A stretch of 27,713 nt of DNA from a virus. Under the pieces are notes generated by a model. It saw nothing but the letters and a program-made list of their open reading frames with translations. It did not search any database and had not been told where the DNA came from. The position numbers and the translations under genes are program-made. Where the stretch lies: positions 1,507 through 29,219 of IMG/VR virus record IMGVR_UViG_3300010233_000172. One strand, given 5' to 3'. Below are positions 14,999 through 22,276 of this stretch, in pieces. Each line of letters begins with the position of its first letter. Positions within the stretch are counted from its first letter, which is position 1.

Positions 14999-15637
14999 TT
15001 ACGAAACTGTGATTGCGCCTGAAATTTGTATCTCCAAGCTGCCCGTCTGGACACCATCCACACTTGCGTCAGGTGCCGTTGGGAATTTCAACAATGTGCC
15101 GCTGAAAGTGCGAGTTTTGCCAGGGGTTACAAACTTAAAGTTACAAGCACTCGCCGCAATAAAAGCAGCCAAAGCAGCAGTCTGCCCAGCGTCACTTTCG
15201 AGAATATTAATGTCAGCAGAAAGAGTACCGTTATCAACAAGACCTGAACGATATTCTTTAGCAACTGAATCGAGGTCGGTGGTGTCAATCTTAGTCACAC
15301 TTGCACCGGAAGGCTTGATTGACTTCACTTCTTTAATCTGAGTCCAAGTCACAGGTGTAGCTGTACCAGCACTTGTGTAAGTGGTGAAGCCGCGTGTGTC
15401 AATGTCAACTACAAACGAAGTGGTTGACGTAGTAGCGATAACAGTACCCACAAGAGTGTTGATTTCGGTCATACCACCGACTGAGGCGAAAGTTACACGA
15501 TCACCTTTTGTAAGAGCGTGAGTACCTGTCACTTCAGCACGAAATGCCTTTGTGATTGCGGTGATTGTTACTGCGGAACCTGTACCCGAACCTATGTACA
15601 GCTTAGAATTTTGAGCGAGCTGAGCGGCGATTGACAT
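14999..15637 (-). CDS. Major tail tube protein
   Basis: This 212-aa beta-rich protein fits a siphovirus tail tube protein. It has the conserved segment TKIDTTDLDSVAKEYRSGLV followed by DNGTLSADINILESD, which is typical of tail tube families, and a C-terminal strand GSLEIQISGAITVS. Many Thr/Ser/Val residues and only one Cys fit a tube subunit. The start is at ATG 15637 after AAGGAG. It sits just upstream of the chaperone genes. A 119-bp gap (14880-14998) separates it from gpG and holds only the chaperone's ribosome-binding site and a trivial 4-bp stem. Confidence 0.85.
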   Translation of the reverse strand: MSIAAQLAQNSKLYIGSGTGSAVTITAITKAFRAEVTGTHALTKGDRVTFASVGGMTEINTLVGTVIATTSTTSFVVDIDTRGFTTYTSAGTATPVTWTQIKEVKSIKPSGASVTKIDTTDLDSVAKEYRSGLVDNGTLSADINILESDAGQTAALAAFIAASACNFKFVTPGKTRTFSGTLLKFPTAPDASVDGVQTGSLEIQISGAITVS

Positions 15638-15689
15638 GATAGTTCTCCTTTTTGAACTTAATAGTTTCTACCCATTGCAGAAACTTAAT

Positions 15690-16043
15690 TTACTTGCGAT
15701 GTTGGTCTTCCCACCTATGGCGATCATCTATATCTTTAATACTTGCTTTTATATTCGGTATTTCAACGTCGCGCAACGCTCGTATTTGTTCAGCGTGTTG
15801 CATCATACTAACTTGTGCGCTATTCATTGTAGATTGAATGTTTGAAAGCATCGTTATGGCAACTGTGATACCGATGCACATACCGGTTCCAATTATACCC
15901 ATAAACCAAAGCATTGCCGTAAATCTACCTGAATTTTTAGAATTGATAAGTTTAACTTCTTCCAATTCCCTTTCATGTTGAAGACAATCTTCATCACGTT
16001 CTCTTCGTCCAGGTGATAAACTTCGTGTGTCAGTGGTCATCAT
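15690..16043 (-). CDS. Single-pass membrane protein with cytoplasmic and distal helices
   Basis: This 117-aa protein has a charged N-terminal helix (about 12-38), one membrane segment (about 43-67, MLWFMGIIGTGMCIGITVAI) and a C-terminal coiled-coil-like tail (about 75-115) rich in Asp, Arg and His. The stop/start overlap with the tail terminator is ATGA, with GGGGGA upstream. This topology is compatible with a holin-like or accessory lysis protein, or with DUF7201-like phage membrane proteins, but no motif decides. It is unusual between the tail terminator and the tail tube, where only virion proteins are expected. Confidence 0.7.
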   Translation of the reverse strand: MMTTDTRSLSPGRRERDEDCLQHERELEEVKLINSKNSGRFTAMLWFMGIIGTGMCIGITVAITMLSNIQSTMNSAQVSMMQHAEQIRALRDVEIPNIKASIKDIDDRHRWEDQHRK

Positions 16044-16468
16044 TCCCCCGTAAAAACGTAAAAATCAGCATGGCAATAATAACGTTTAGTATCTACTTCT
16101 TTACCTTCGGTTGGGACAGTTGACGAAACGTTAACCAAAGCGCCAGCTACGCCAAATACGTCCGTAGCAGTTCCCACATATTGTTTAGCAAGTTCGTTTG
16201 CTGCCACCATTGCGACGGAAGTCGCACGAAGTTTTGCTTTGAACTCAGTGTAATCTACAGCATAAATTGAAATCTGAACTCGAACCCTTGAGATACCAGC
16301 ATCCCCATCAAGCTTATTAAATGACTGACCGCCAATTACTGTAAAGACTGCGAAGGTATTGCTAACACTCGCAATTAACCCGTCCGGATCAGGGTGCGCT
16401 ATTGGGTATATTTCATCCCCAAAAACAGGTGTCAATACCGTTGTGAGTTGTTCTTCGAGTGGGATCAT
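16040..16468 (-). CDS. Tail terminator/completion protein (DUF3168-like)
   Basis: This 142-aa protein begins MIPLEEQLTTVLTPVFGDEI and contains SRVRVQISIYAVDYTEFKAK, both matching the DUF3168 tail-completion family (lambda gpU-like), which caps the tail tube and joins it to the head. Length and position (after head closure, before the tail tube) agree with the family. The start overlaps the 34-aa gene (ATGA) and the end overlaps the membrane-protein gene (ATGA), so translation appears fully coupled. Confidence 0.82.
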   Translation of the reverse strand: MIPLEEQLTTVLTPVFGDEIYPIAHPDPDGLIASVSNTFAVFTVIGGQSFNKLDGDAGISRVRVQISIYAVDYTEFKAKLRATSVAMVAANELAKQYVGTATDVFGVAGALVNVSSTVPTEGKEVDTKRYYCHADFYVFTGE

Positions 16469-16569
16469 TTATTAAGCCTAAAAGTTTCCAGCTCACTTTC
16501 AGACCAAGAAGCGAAAGTTTCAGAAGCTTTTTTAATTCTAAGTAGCAACCAACCTTTTTTAAGTTTCAT
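16465..16569 (-). CDS. 34-aa basic mini-protein
   Basis: The frame from ATG 16569-16567 to TGA 16467-16465 encodes MKLKKGWLLLRIKKASETFA followed by a short acidic helix, 34 residues. It is locked between its neighbours by ATGA overlaps at both ends, the same junction used across this operon. That is the main reason to believe it is translated. No family is recognised. The N-terminal part is an amphipathic, basic, hydrophobic helix that could touch membrane or nucleic acid. It may also serve mainly as a coupling leader for the tail terminator gene. Confidence 0.6.
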   Translation of the reverse strand: MKLKKGWLLLRIKKASETFASWSESELETFRLNK

Positions 16570-16892
16570 ATTGAACTCACGCCTGTTTGCGTCGTTAATT
16601 CCACGTCCCGGTGTCGTTCCTCAAGATCATTTATACCAAGAATCGAATAAGACCTTCCGTTATAAACAACTCTCATTGTGGGCAATAAACCTGCGACATA
16701 ACGAAATGAAATTTTAACATCTGAAGCAGGCCATGACGCGCAAGCAACTTGCCGTTCAAAACCTTTCAACGTTTCAACGTTCGCCCAAACTTCACGGTAT
16801 AAATTCCAAGTTGTAACTACAGAACCATTTGCCTGTTTTACTTGAACCGGAACTTCCACACGAACGAGATGTCTGAGCGTTCCAGACCTCAT
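16566..16892 (-). CDS. Head closure/head-tail adaptor protein
   Basis: This 108-aa protein begins MRSGTLRHLVRVEVPVQVKQ and contains WNLYREVWANVETLKGFE and ISFRYVAGLLPTMRVVYNGR. These follow the pattern of SPP1 gp16/HK97 gp7-type head closure proteins (Phage_H_T_join). It forms the ring under the connector that closes the portal channel and accepts the tail. It overlaps the connector gene upstream (ATGA-type) and the 34-aa gene downstream, in the usual order connector, closure, terminator. Confidence 0.87.
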   Translation of the reverse strand: MRSGTLRHLVRVEVPVQVKQANGSVVTTWNLYREVWANVETLKGFERQVACASWPASDVKISFRYVAGLLPTMRVVYNGRSYSILGINDLEERHRDVELTTQTGVSSI

Positions 16893-17491
16893 AAACGTGG
16901 CATCCGATAACTTTCAATAAGTCCGTCGCACAAAGTAGCATCCAAGTTAAACACTGTACTACGCCCCATTGCTACGCCTTGCGATTCACGATTTTCATAA
17001 AGATTTGCGACTTGAATCAAAATCCATTGCAAAATTGCTTTTGGAACATTCAAACTTGTGTCATGAGAAATCGGGCCATACCCACAAGTGAAGCGAATCT
17101 TAACAGTTTCAAGATCAGCTAAAGTCGTCGGCCAAAGTGAACCATAAACAGGTTGAACTGCTCCAGGTTCGCCACCTGTGAGAACTCTGTAAGCAGCGAC
17201 GTCAAGAGTTTGTTCGACGCCGTCGGTGTCAATGTACTTAATTGAATCTACAGTTTGAAGCGGCGGTTTTGGTAAGTTAATTGCGCCGTAAGGAAAGCCG
17301 TCAAGAGTTAATTCCCAAGTCTGTTTGACGAAAGCCCTGCGGGTGATCTGTTCAGCTCGTTCGCGCACAGCCTGAATCATAGTTTCAATCGTTGAAGCTT
17401 CGGCAGATAAGTCAGTTATACGGCACTGACCCTCAACCGTCGTCAAGTCAATTGGTTCTGAAGCAGGCTGTGTTATGCAAACAAGTTTCAC
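16889..17491 (-). CDS. Head-tail connector (HK97 gp6-like)
   Basis: This is a protein of 200 aa when started at GTG 17491, with GGAG nine bases upstream and a GTGA overlap with the preceding stop. The longer frame to 17599 lies inside the previous gene and is less likely. The N-terminal part (PIDLTTVEGQCR, then TIETMIQAVRERAEQITRRA) has the typical helical gp6/gp15 connector pattern: a short leader, then helices that begin with a buried Arg. The second half (VPKAILQWILIQVANLYENR) matches the family's last helix. The ring binds below the portal and receives the head closure protein. Confidence 0.85.
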   Translation of the reverse strand: MKLVCITQPASEPIDLTTVEGQCRITDLSAEASTIETMIQAVRERAEQITRRAFVKQTWELTLDGFPYGAINLPKPPLQTVDSIKYIDTDGVEQTLDVAAYRVLTGGEPGAVQPVYGSLWPTTLADLETVKIRFTCGYGPISHDTSLNVPKAILQWILIQVANLYENRESQGVAMGRSTVFNLDATLCDGLIESYRMPRL

Positions 17492-17907
17492 TGGAAGACT
17501 CCAAATGCTGTTTTTGCTACCGGCGTTGTTGCTGTCGAATACCCGCGTAAGCAAACTTTTACGACAGTAGGTGATTTTGAAGTCGGAGCATTCTGCCATT
17601 GTGCAAAAGACGTAGTTACCGGATAAAGAACCGAACTATCGTTATTGTAGTACATCAAGAACGGCAGCGTTGTATTGTCGGTAGTCGCGGTCGCTACAAC
17701 TTTTATTTCCCAGGACATATGCAAGAGCGTTGAAAAGCAAGCAAACGTGTTGCCTTTCGCGCCAAGACTTTTGGAGCGAATTGTGTTAAAGGCATAACCT
17801 GTGTGCTTCAACCCATCTCCATCGCGGCTTAAAGTTGTGTCTGCCATAGCCATAGCCGAAAACAGAGCTATTGTCAATACAATTATACAAATATTCAAAT
17901 ATCTCAT
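17488..17907 (-). CDS. Exported small beta-rich protein, copy 2 of a paralogous pair
   Basis: Started at ATG 17907 (GAGG just upstream; a GTG at 17913 is possible), this is 139 aa. MRYLNICIIVLTIALFSAMA is a Sec signal peptide, with likely cleavage after AMA before DTTLSRD. The mature part of about 115 aa shares a pattern with the gene at 20618-21013: the common elements are SRD, CFSTL, TTD, SFAQ, KSP, VCLR.YST and a terminal FQ. Two cysteines (in ACFSTL and VCLRGYS) could form a disulphide after export. The function is unknown. The stop overlaps the connector's GTG, so an exported protein is coupled to virion assembly genes. Confidence 0.75.
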   Translation of the reverse strand: MRYLNICIIVLTIALFSAMAMADTTLSRDGDGLKHTGYAFNTIRSKSLGAKGNTFACFSTLLHMSWEIKVVATATTDNTTLPFLMYYNNDSSVLYPVTTSFAQWQNAPTSKSPTVVKVCLRGYSTATTPVAKTAFGVFQ

Positions 17908-17922
17908 AATCACCTCACTGTT

Positions 17923-19497
17923 TCATCTGATCCTCAGTTTGTATTCAGCATGATAGCAGTGCGCCGGTTCCGTGTTATTTGCCGCATCCGTTGACGATAC
18001 GCAGTAGTCACAGTTGGCTATGTTTTGTCCACATGCAAACGGCACTGTATATGGTGTGTCAGGCGTACATGTTCCGCCTTTTGTGGCTGTGAGGCAGTAT
18101 GATGTTGCCGTAACACCTACATTGTCGCTGGATTGAAGCGTTACTAGCTTATCGATAGGTGTTGAGCCTTGTTTGGTAATCCTGCCTGATTTGTTGGAGG
18201 TGGTTGTGGGTGTGGCCGAGTCAAGAGCACCGTTGGTAATAACAACTGCATTACTGGGTGTTGATTGTGTTCCAGCCTCAGTTGTTATAAAAGCGTATAC
18301 CATTTGCCCATTAGTGAAACTCCCGGCATTATATGTTGCCGTGATACTCCCATCGGACCAAGCAGTTGCAGGCTGTATTTCACAATGAGTTCGACTTGCC
18401 CAAACACTTGAATCACATAACTCAACACGCGCCCATGAATTATCAATGTAAATATTTGAGTATTGTAGGTTTGTCGATACTTGGTACCCATAGGGGTCTA
18501 CATCCCAGTATGTAGTATTTGTCGGTAATTGTGGTGGGTCATGCGCGAGTTTACATTTGTAATACACCCCACCGTATGTGACTAAATAATTAAGGGCATA
18601 CCCGCCCGATTTCGCCGGATTATATGCCGGAGGGTCAGGCAAATTACCTAAATAATTATCCCAAAATACTGCATTATAATAAGCATTACCATTAGGGTTA
18701 GTTGCATTAATCATCTGGATATTCGTTTTTGATACAGTTTCAATCGGGCTGCCGAAATTTGCTTTAGATGATGAGATAAAATAACTGCCGTCACCTGCCC
18801 CGATTGATGAATCCATTTGCCCATATACCTGTACGTTGTACCAGCCGGGTGTATACCAAGTATTATCACTCAGATAGGCAGGCTGGATGTCTGCCAGTTG
18901 ATAATATCTAGTCCCGGCGTAGTCATGGCCGTATGGGTTGCTTACTGTCCTGAAATTCTGTGTATCTACAAAAAATGATGGGTAATTCACACCATTAAAT
19001 GATCCGCCTATAACATCAGCAAGTAATCTAGTAGATTTAATTTGCCAGTATTGGGTGCCGACAGCATCGGAAAAATTGGCAGGAGTCGCTCCTGCGTCGA
19101 AGTACCACCAATAATTAATATAGAACTTTTTGGTATCTTTAAATCCGATGTTATCTCTATACGCCTGCTGATCAGCGGAATACGGATATGCAGAGGAGTT
19201 TCCTTTGGAAGTTCCGGCTGATAATGCATTAGCACTTTTATTACCACTATAACGAGGATTGTTATTTGTAATTGTCATGGCCCTTGAAGTATCAGTCCAC
19301 CAATTGCTAGTTGCTTGTGCCATTGTATTACCAACAGTTGCACCAGCAAAATCATCATACCGAATAGGCGTCACTACTGGTTTGGTTCCAAATCCACTTC
19401 CGGAGATGGTCAATGTACCAGCATTTAAAGATGCTGACGGAGCACCATATACAGGGGTAACTGAAATTATAATCAATACTAATATTAAATATCTCAT
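17923..19497 (-). CDS. Large exported lectin-like protein
   Basis: This 524-aa protein has signal peptide MRYLILVLIIISVTPVYG and likely cleavage before APS. After a short TIG-like strand pair (LTISGSGFGTKP, about 28-40) comes a long jelly-roll-like, aromatic-rich domain (about 45-360) with FYINYWWYFDAG (125-136). Within it, a short carbohydrate-binding-type insertion (about 300-332, VTYGGVYYKCKLAHDPPQ) ends in TYW. Residues 430-524 form a Cys-rich C-terminal domain (C468, C477, C489, C496, C499, C514). It overlaps the upstream 374-aa gene as TAATG at 19497-19499. Carbohydrate binding at the cell surface is plausible, but no catalytic residues are recognised. The family is not named. Confidence 0.78.
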   Translation of the reverse strand: MRYLILVLIIISVTPVYGAPSASLNAGTLTISGSGFGTKPVVTPIRYDDFAGATVGNTMAQATSNWWTDTSRAMTITNNNPRYSGNKSANALSAGTSKGNSSAYPYSADQQAYRDNIGFKDTKKFYINYWWYFDAGATPANFSDAVGTQYWQIKSTRLLADVIGGSFNGVNYPSFFVDTQNFRTVSNPYGHDYAGTRYYQLADIQPAYLSDNTWYTPGWYNVQVYGQMDSSIGAGDGSYFISSSKANFGSPIETVSKTNIQMINATNPNGNAYYNAVFWDNYLGNLPDPPAYNPAKSGGYALNYLVTYGGVYYKCKLAHDPPQLPTNTTYWDVDPYGYQVSTNLQYSNIYIDNSWARVELCDSSVWASRTHCEIQPATAWSDGSITATYNAGSFTNGQMVYAFITTEAGTQSTPSNAVVITNGALDSATPTTTSNKSGRITKQGSTPIDKLVTLQSSDNVGVTATSYCLTATKGGTCTPDTPYTVPFACGQNIANCDYCVSSTDAANNTEPAHCYHAEYKLRIR

Positions 19498-20621
19498 TAT
19501 TTATACCCCATCACAATATTGTCATAAGTAAACATATTGGTGAGTGATGCCCCAGGTTCTACCCCCGCGTACAGCCTCGATATATTAGCATTGAATGTAT
19601 TGATGTTTGTCACGGCGACCTGGCTTGTTTCTGCTGCCCCGTTATCTGAGATATACAGTGTGAAATTGCCATCGGAACTTGAGGTTGTGACACTACATTT
19701 ACTGATAAATCGTATGGAGTATTTATGCCCGGCTGTAAATGTGTATGCGCTTCCTGTAACGTTGGTGTTGGAGTTGCTACCATTACGATAGGCTATTCTC
19801 CAACTAGTATAGTTTCCAGAGCTGGCAACTAAAGTTATGTCAAATTGGGATGCTGTTGATGTTCTAATCTCAAATACGGGCGTTCCATTGCCAATACCGG
19901 TGACATTCGCCAGTGTTACGTCAAAACTCAGTTGAGTGTCATTGTGGTTTGTTAGCGTGGACGTGAACAACTGGTCCGTTGTACTGGTTGCCGACTTTGT
20001 AATGACATACGCCCCACTCACAATGGTATTTTCGGTCGTACCCACTACAGTATTAAATGCATTGGCAGTAGTGCAATTCGCTATAATTGTGGAATATGCA
20101 CCATTCGAGCAGGTAAAATTATTACTCCAGTATGTAGAGTAGGCTCCAGTTCCAACTATTCCGCTTCCGTACAACCGTGCCATAATATCAGACTTATTAG
20201 GCCAACTATGATGACTTACCGCTGAGTAGTTACCAAGTGTAAGCGGAGAGAACCGCACCCCGCACGTTCTTGATTTACCTGCTGAGATATTGCTGAATGC
20301 ACATGAATAGTGGCTAAATACTGATGACCCACCACCAGTTACTGAACGTGTAAAGCCTTCAGCAATGTCATTGCCTGAGTAGTTGGTGAAAGTGATAGTT
20401 CTAACAGCAAACTTGCCTGTTGTGACATTGCCGAAACGTGCTGTTGAATAGTTAACGTGAACTTTGGGGGTAAGATCAACCCATTGAAATTTTTGTTCAT
20501 TCTGAATAAGATTGGGACTCAAACCTAAATCCAAACTAGACGCAAAGGTAATGGCCGCAATACCAATTACCAGCATTACGACCATTGCGTTCGTTTCTAA
20601 CTTTTTAAATAAGTTTTTCAT
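19497..20621 (-). CDS. Exported or membrane-anchored protein with Hydin-like and LamG-like domains
   Basis: This 374-aa protein begins with a positively charged leader and a hydrophobic segment (about 13-33, VVMLVIGIAAITFASS). It has no sharp cleavage site, so it could stay anchored. Residues about 52-155 resemble an ASPM-SPD2-Hydin/choice-of-anchor D domain (RFGNVTTGKFAVRTITFTNY ... CGVRFSPLTLGNYS), with C107 and C120 likely paired. Residues about 160-374 look like a concanavalin-type jelly roll ending in YDNIVMG, as in LamG-like domains. Such domains are typical of exported adhesins or envelope proteins. The start overlaps paralogue 1 as ATGA and the end overlaps the 524-aa gene as TAATG. 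Confidence 0.75.
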   Translation of the reverse strand: MKNLFKKLETNAMVVMLVIGIAAITFASSLDLGLSPNLIQNEQKFQWVDLTPKVHVNYSTARFGNVTTGKFAVRTITFTNYSGNDIAEGFTRSVTGGGSSVFSHYSCAFSNISAGKSRTCGVRFSPLTLGNYSAVSHHSWPNKSDIMARLYGSGIVGTGAYSTYWSNNFTCSNGAYSTIIANCTTANAFNTVVGTTENTIVSGAYVITKSATSTTDQLFTSTLTNHNDTQLSFDVTLANVTGIGNGTPVFEIRTSTASQFDITLVASSGNYTSWRIAYRNGSNSNTNVTGSAYTFTAGHKYSIRFISKCSVTTSSSDGNFTLYISDNGAAETSQVAVTNINTFNANISRLYAGVEPGASLTNMFTYDNIVMGYK

Positions 20622-21013
20622 TGAAATAATCCAGTTGCTCTTTTAATTACATTTGTAGAATAAGCTCGCAAGCAAACTGAAGTAATCTGTGGTGATTTGG
20701 CAACAGGGCTGTTCATGTACTGTGCGAACGAATCTGAAACTGGAAACGTAACAGTTTCATTACCATTGTAAAACATTTTAAAACCTATCCCGCTACCGTC
20801 TGTAGTGACGGAATCGCTAACTTTAACATTCCAAGCCACACGATTTAACGTAGAAAAACATTTGAAACCTTTCGTTCCAATAGCAGCAGATTGTATTGAA
20901 CCGAACGCACCACCTTGAACTTTCTGACCACCGTAATCACGGCTTTGCTCAGTATCAGCCATTGCCGGAACAGCAAACAAACATGCAATTATGCAGATTA
21001 TAATATATCTCAC
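20618..21013 (-). CDS. Exported small beta-rich protein, copy 1 of a paralogous pair
   Basis: Start is GTG 21013: GGAGGT lies six bases upstream and the GTGA overlap with the previous stop matches the rest of the operon. The alternative TTG 21037 lacks these signals. The 131-aa product has a signal peptide (VRYIIICIIACLFAVPAMA, likely cleavage before DTEQSRD). The mature domain aligns along its length with the protein at 17488-17907 at roughly 40 % identity by eye (SRD, CFSTL, TTD, SFAQ, KSP, VCLRAYST, FQ). Two cysteines are conserved. No function is recognised; the pair may be related to small decoration proteins that acquired or retained a signal peptide. Confidence 0.75.
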   Translation of the reverse strand: MRYIIICIIACLFAVPAMADTEQSRDYGGQKVQGGAFGSIQSAAIGTKGFKCFSTLNRVAWNVKVSDSVTTDGSGIGFKMFYNGNETVTFPVSDSFAQYMNSPVAKSPQITSVCLRAYSTNVIKRATGLFQ

Positions 21014-21345
21014 GCTTTTACCTCCGGTGTTCCCCAAGTTGTGGCTTTGGCTGAAGCAACTGACTGCGACTTACCAGCAGGCACAGCTGGAGGCGCTACA
21101 GGAGCCTTGACTACTTCAGGGGCTACTGCGGCCTTAGCTGTTTCAGTCGGCTTGATAACGGCTCGCTCAGGCGCTGTAATGACTGCTTTCTCAGCAGGAG
21201 CCACAACTGACTTTTCAATCAAGGTAGCGACACCCATCTTGATCCAGTATTCACCCTCTTCGTCGCAAACGGTGCGCTTCTGACCTTCAACCCAATTCTC
21301 CGAAGAAACAGGGCCGCATTTTGTGGTAAGCATTTTAATTTTCAT
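21010..21345 (-). CDS. Small head-region protein with Ala/Pro/Lys-rich tail
   Basis: This 111-aa protein has a short N-terminal domain (MKIKMLTTKCGPVSSENWVE ... YWIKMGVATLIEK), the type found as a small conserved gene in many siphovirus head modules. The remainder (about 46-111) is Ala/Pro/Val/Lys-rich low-complexity sequence, probably disordered. The start at ATG 21345 is preceded by AAGGTG. The stop forms GTGA with the first exported gene. Its role is unknown. Confidence 0.7.
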   Translation of the reverse strand: MKIKMLTTKCGPVSSENWVEGQKRTVCDEEGEYWIKMGVATLIEKSVVAPAEKAVITAPERAVIKPTETAKAAVAPEVVKAPVAPPAVPAGKSQSVASAKATTWGTPEVKA

Positions 21346-21360
21346 AACAGCACCTTTCTA

Positions 21361-21762
21361 TCAGGATGGAACTAGAGGATTTGTGTAGGCAAGCACAGTA
21401 GATGCTCCGACAAAATCACAGCAAGTATATGCAGCCATACTGATTGAGTTACCCGCACCCAAACCGTTGATCTGAACGCTTGCTGTGTTAGGCCATACCT
21501 TCAGAACAGCGTTGGCTGTATTCTTAACGGTGACTCTTTCACCTGGAAGTATTGCGGGAAGTAGAACACCTTTAGTTGCATCGGCAGCGGTTACAAAAAC
21601 AATATTTGTAACAATCGCAGCAGCGTCGGCTATTGTGCTGCCGGTGGCGGCAAGCGAACCGTTGGTGTCAACGATTTGACCCGTACCTACGATTGTCAAA
21701 GCGCCCCCAATTACCGTTTCAGAACCACCTTGTTTTCTATAGTTTTTAGCATTGTAAGCCAT
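21361..21762 (-). CDS. Head fibre or decoration-like protein
   Basis: This 133-aa protein begins MAYNAKNYRKQGGSETVIGG and is otherwise beta-rich with many small residues, with two adjacent cysteines near the end (YTCCDFVG). The N-terminus resembles phage head-fibre proteins (Phage_fiber_2 type). It lies downstream of the decoration gene and beyond a terminator, so it would be made at lower levels than capsid protein. The start has AAGGAG with good spacing. Assignment is moderate. Confidence 0.6.
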   Translation of the reverse strand: MAYNAKNYRKQGGSETVIGGALTIVGTGQIVDTNGSLAATGSTIADAAAIVTNIVFVTAADATKGVLLPAILPGERVTVKNTANAVLKVWPNTASVQINGLGAGNSISMAAYTCCDFVGASTVLAYTNPLVPS

Positions 21763-21773
21763 AAAAATCTCCT

Positions 21774-21799
21774 TAAAAGAAAGGGCGGCGAACCACCCT
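21774..21799 (-). terminator. Intrinsic terminator with UUCG tetraloop inside the head operon
   Basis: On the - strand, AGGGTGG-TTCG-CCGCCCT (21799-21782) forms a seven-pair stem (one G-U) capped by a stable UUCG loop, followed at once by TTTCTTTT (21781-21774). It lies between the decoration and head-fibre genes and probably reduces read-through into the genes beyond. Confidence 0.75.
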
Positions 21800-21814
21800 A
21801 TTCAGGTTGAAATA

Positions 21815-22261
21815 TTAAGCAGTACCTTCGGCAGGAGAAACCCAGAGTTCACCGGCAGTAATTGTGGTGTCCTGAACCGAAGGTTTGACACGACCATTGG
21901 CCTGAATTGCGATTGCGGCACCAACAACGGCATTCTGCGTACCGCGAGAAATGTAGATACGGAGATATCGCTTAATGGGTTTAGTCACTTCAACATAAAA
22001 GGTGGTGTTGTCGTTGGTATCTGCTACCGTAACAGAAGTTCCGGCCAAGTCAGCGAAGTTACCATCAGTTGTATCAACAGACTGCTGAACTTTGATCGAA
22101 GTTACAGCACCGGACGTAATAGTTCCGAAAGGAACGACAAACAAGCAAGTTTCGTAATCGCTCATGTCGATTGCTGTGCCTTTTATGGCAGTTGTGGCGG
22201 CAACACCGGCATCGGTGGTAGTGGCCTGCGTAAGTTTTACACTTGTACTCAAGTTTTCCAT
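21815..22261 (-). CDS. Probable capsid decoration/head protein
   Basis: This 148-aa protein is Thr/Val-rich and beta-rich, directly after the major capsid gene in transcription order. The sequence (KVQQSVDTTDGNFADLAGTS ... KRYLRIYISRGTQN) follows the pattern of small capsid-associated beta-sandwich proteins seen at this place in many HK97-like phages. A strong AAGGAG precedes ATG 22261. Decoration is inferred from place and composition. Confidence 0.65.
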   Translation of the reverse strand: MENLSTSVKLTQATTTDAGVAATTAIKGTAIDMSDYETCLFVVPFGTITSGAVTSIKVQQSVDTTDGNFADLAGTSVTVADTNDNTTFYVEVTKPIKRYLRIYISRGTQNAVVGAAIAIQANGRVKPSVQDTTITAGELWVSPAEGTA

Positions 22262-22276
22262 AATGTTTCTCCTTGT

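Noticed and set aside
17492-17599. N-terminal extension of the connector to 17599
   Set aside because: It would lie inside the preceding exported gene in another frame; GTG 17491 with GGAG and a GTGA overlap is a better start and fits the family length.
17851-17879. TTGACA-N17-TATGGC on the - strand in the signal peptide of the second exported paralogue
   Set aside because: The -10 matches poorly (three of six) and the bases encode a conserved-type signal peptide, so it is probably chance.
21014-21037. TTG start for the first exported gene
   Set aside because: It adds eight residues before a normal signal peptide and has no ribosome-binding site; GTG 21013 has GGAGGT at proper spacing.
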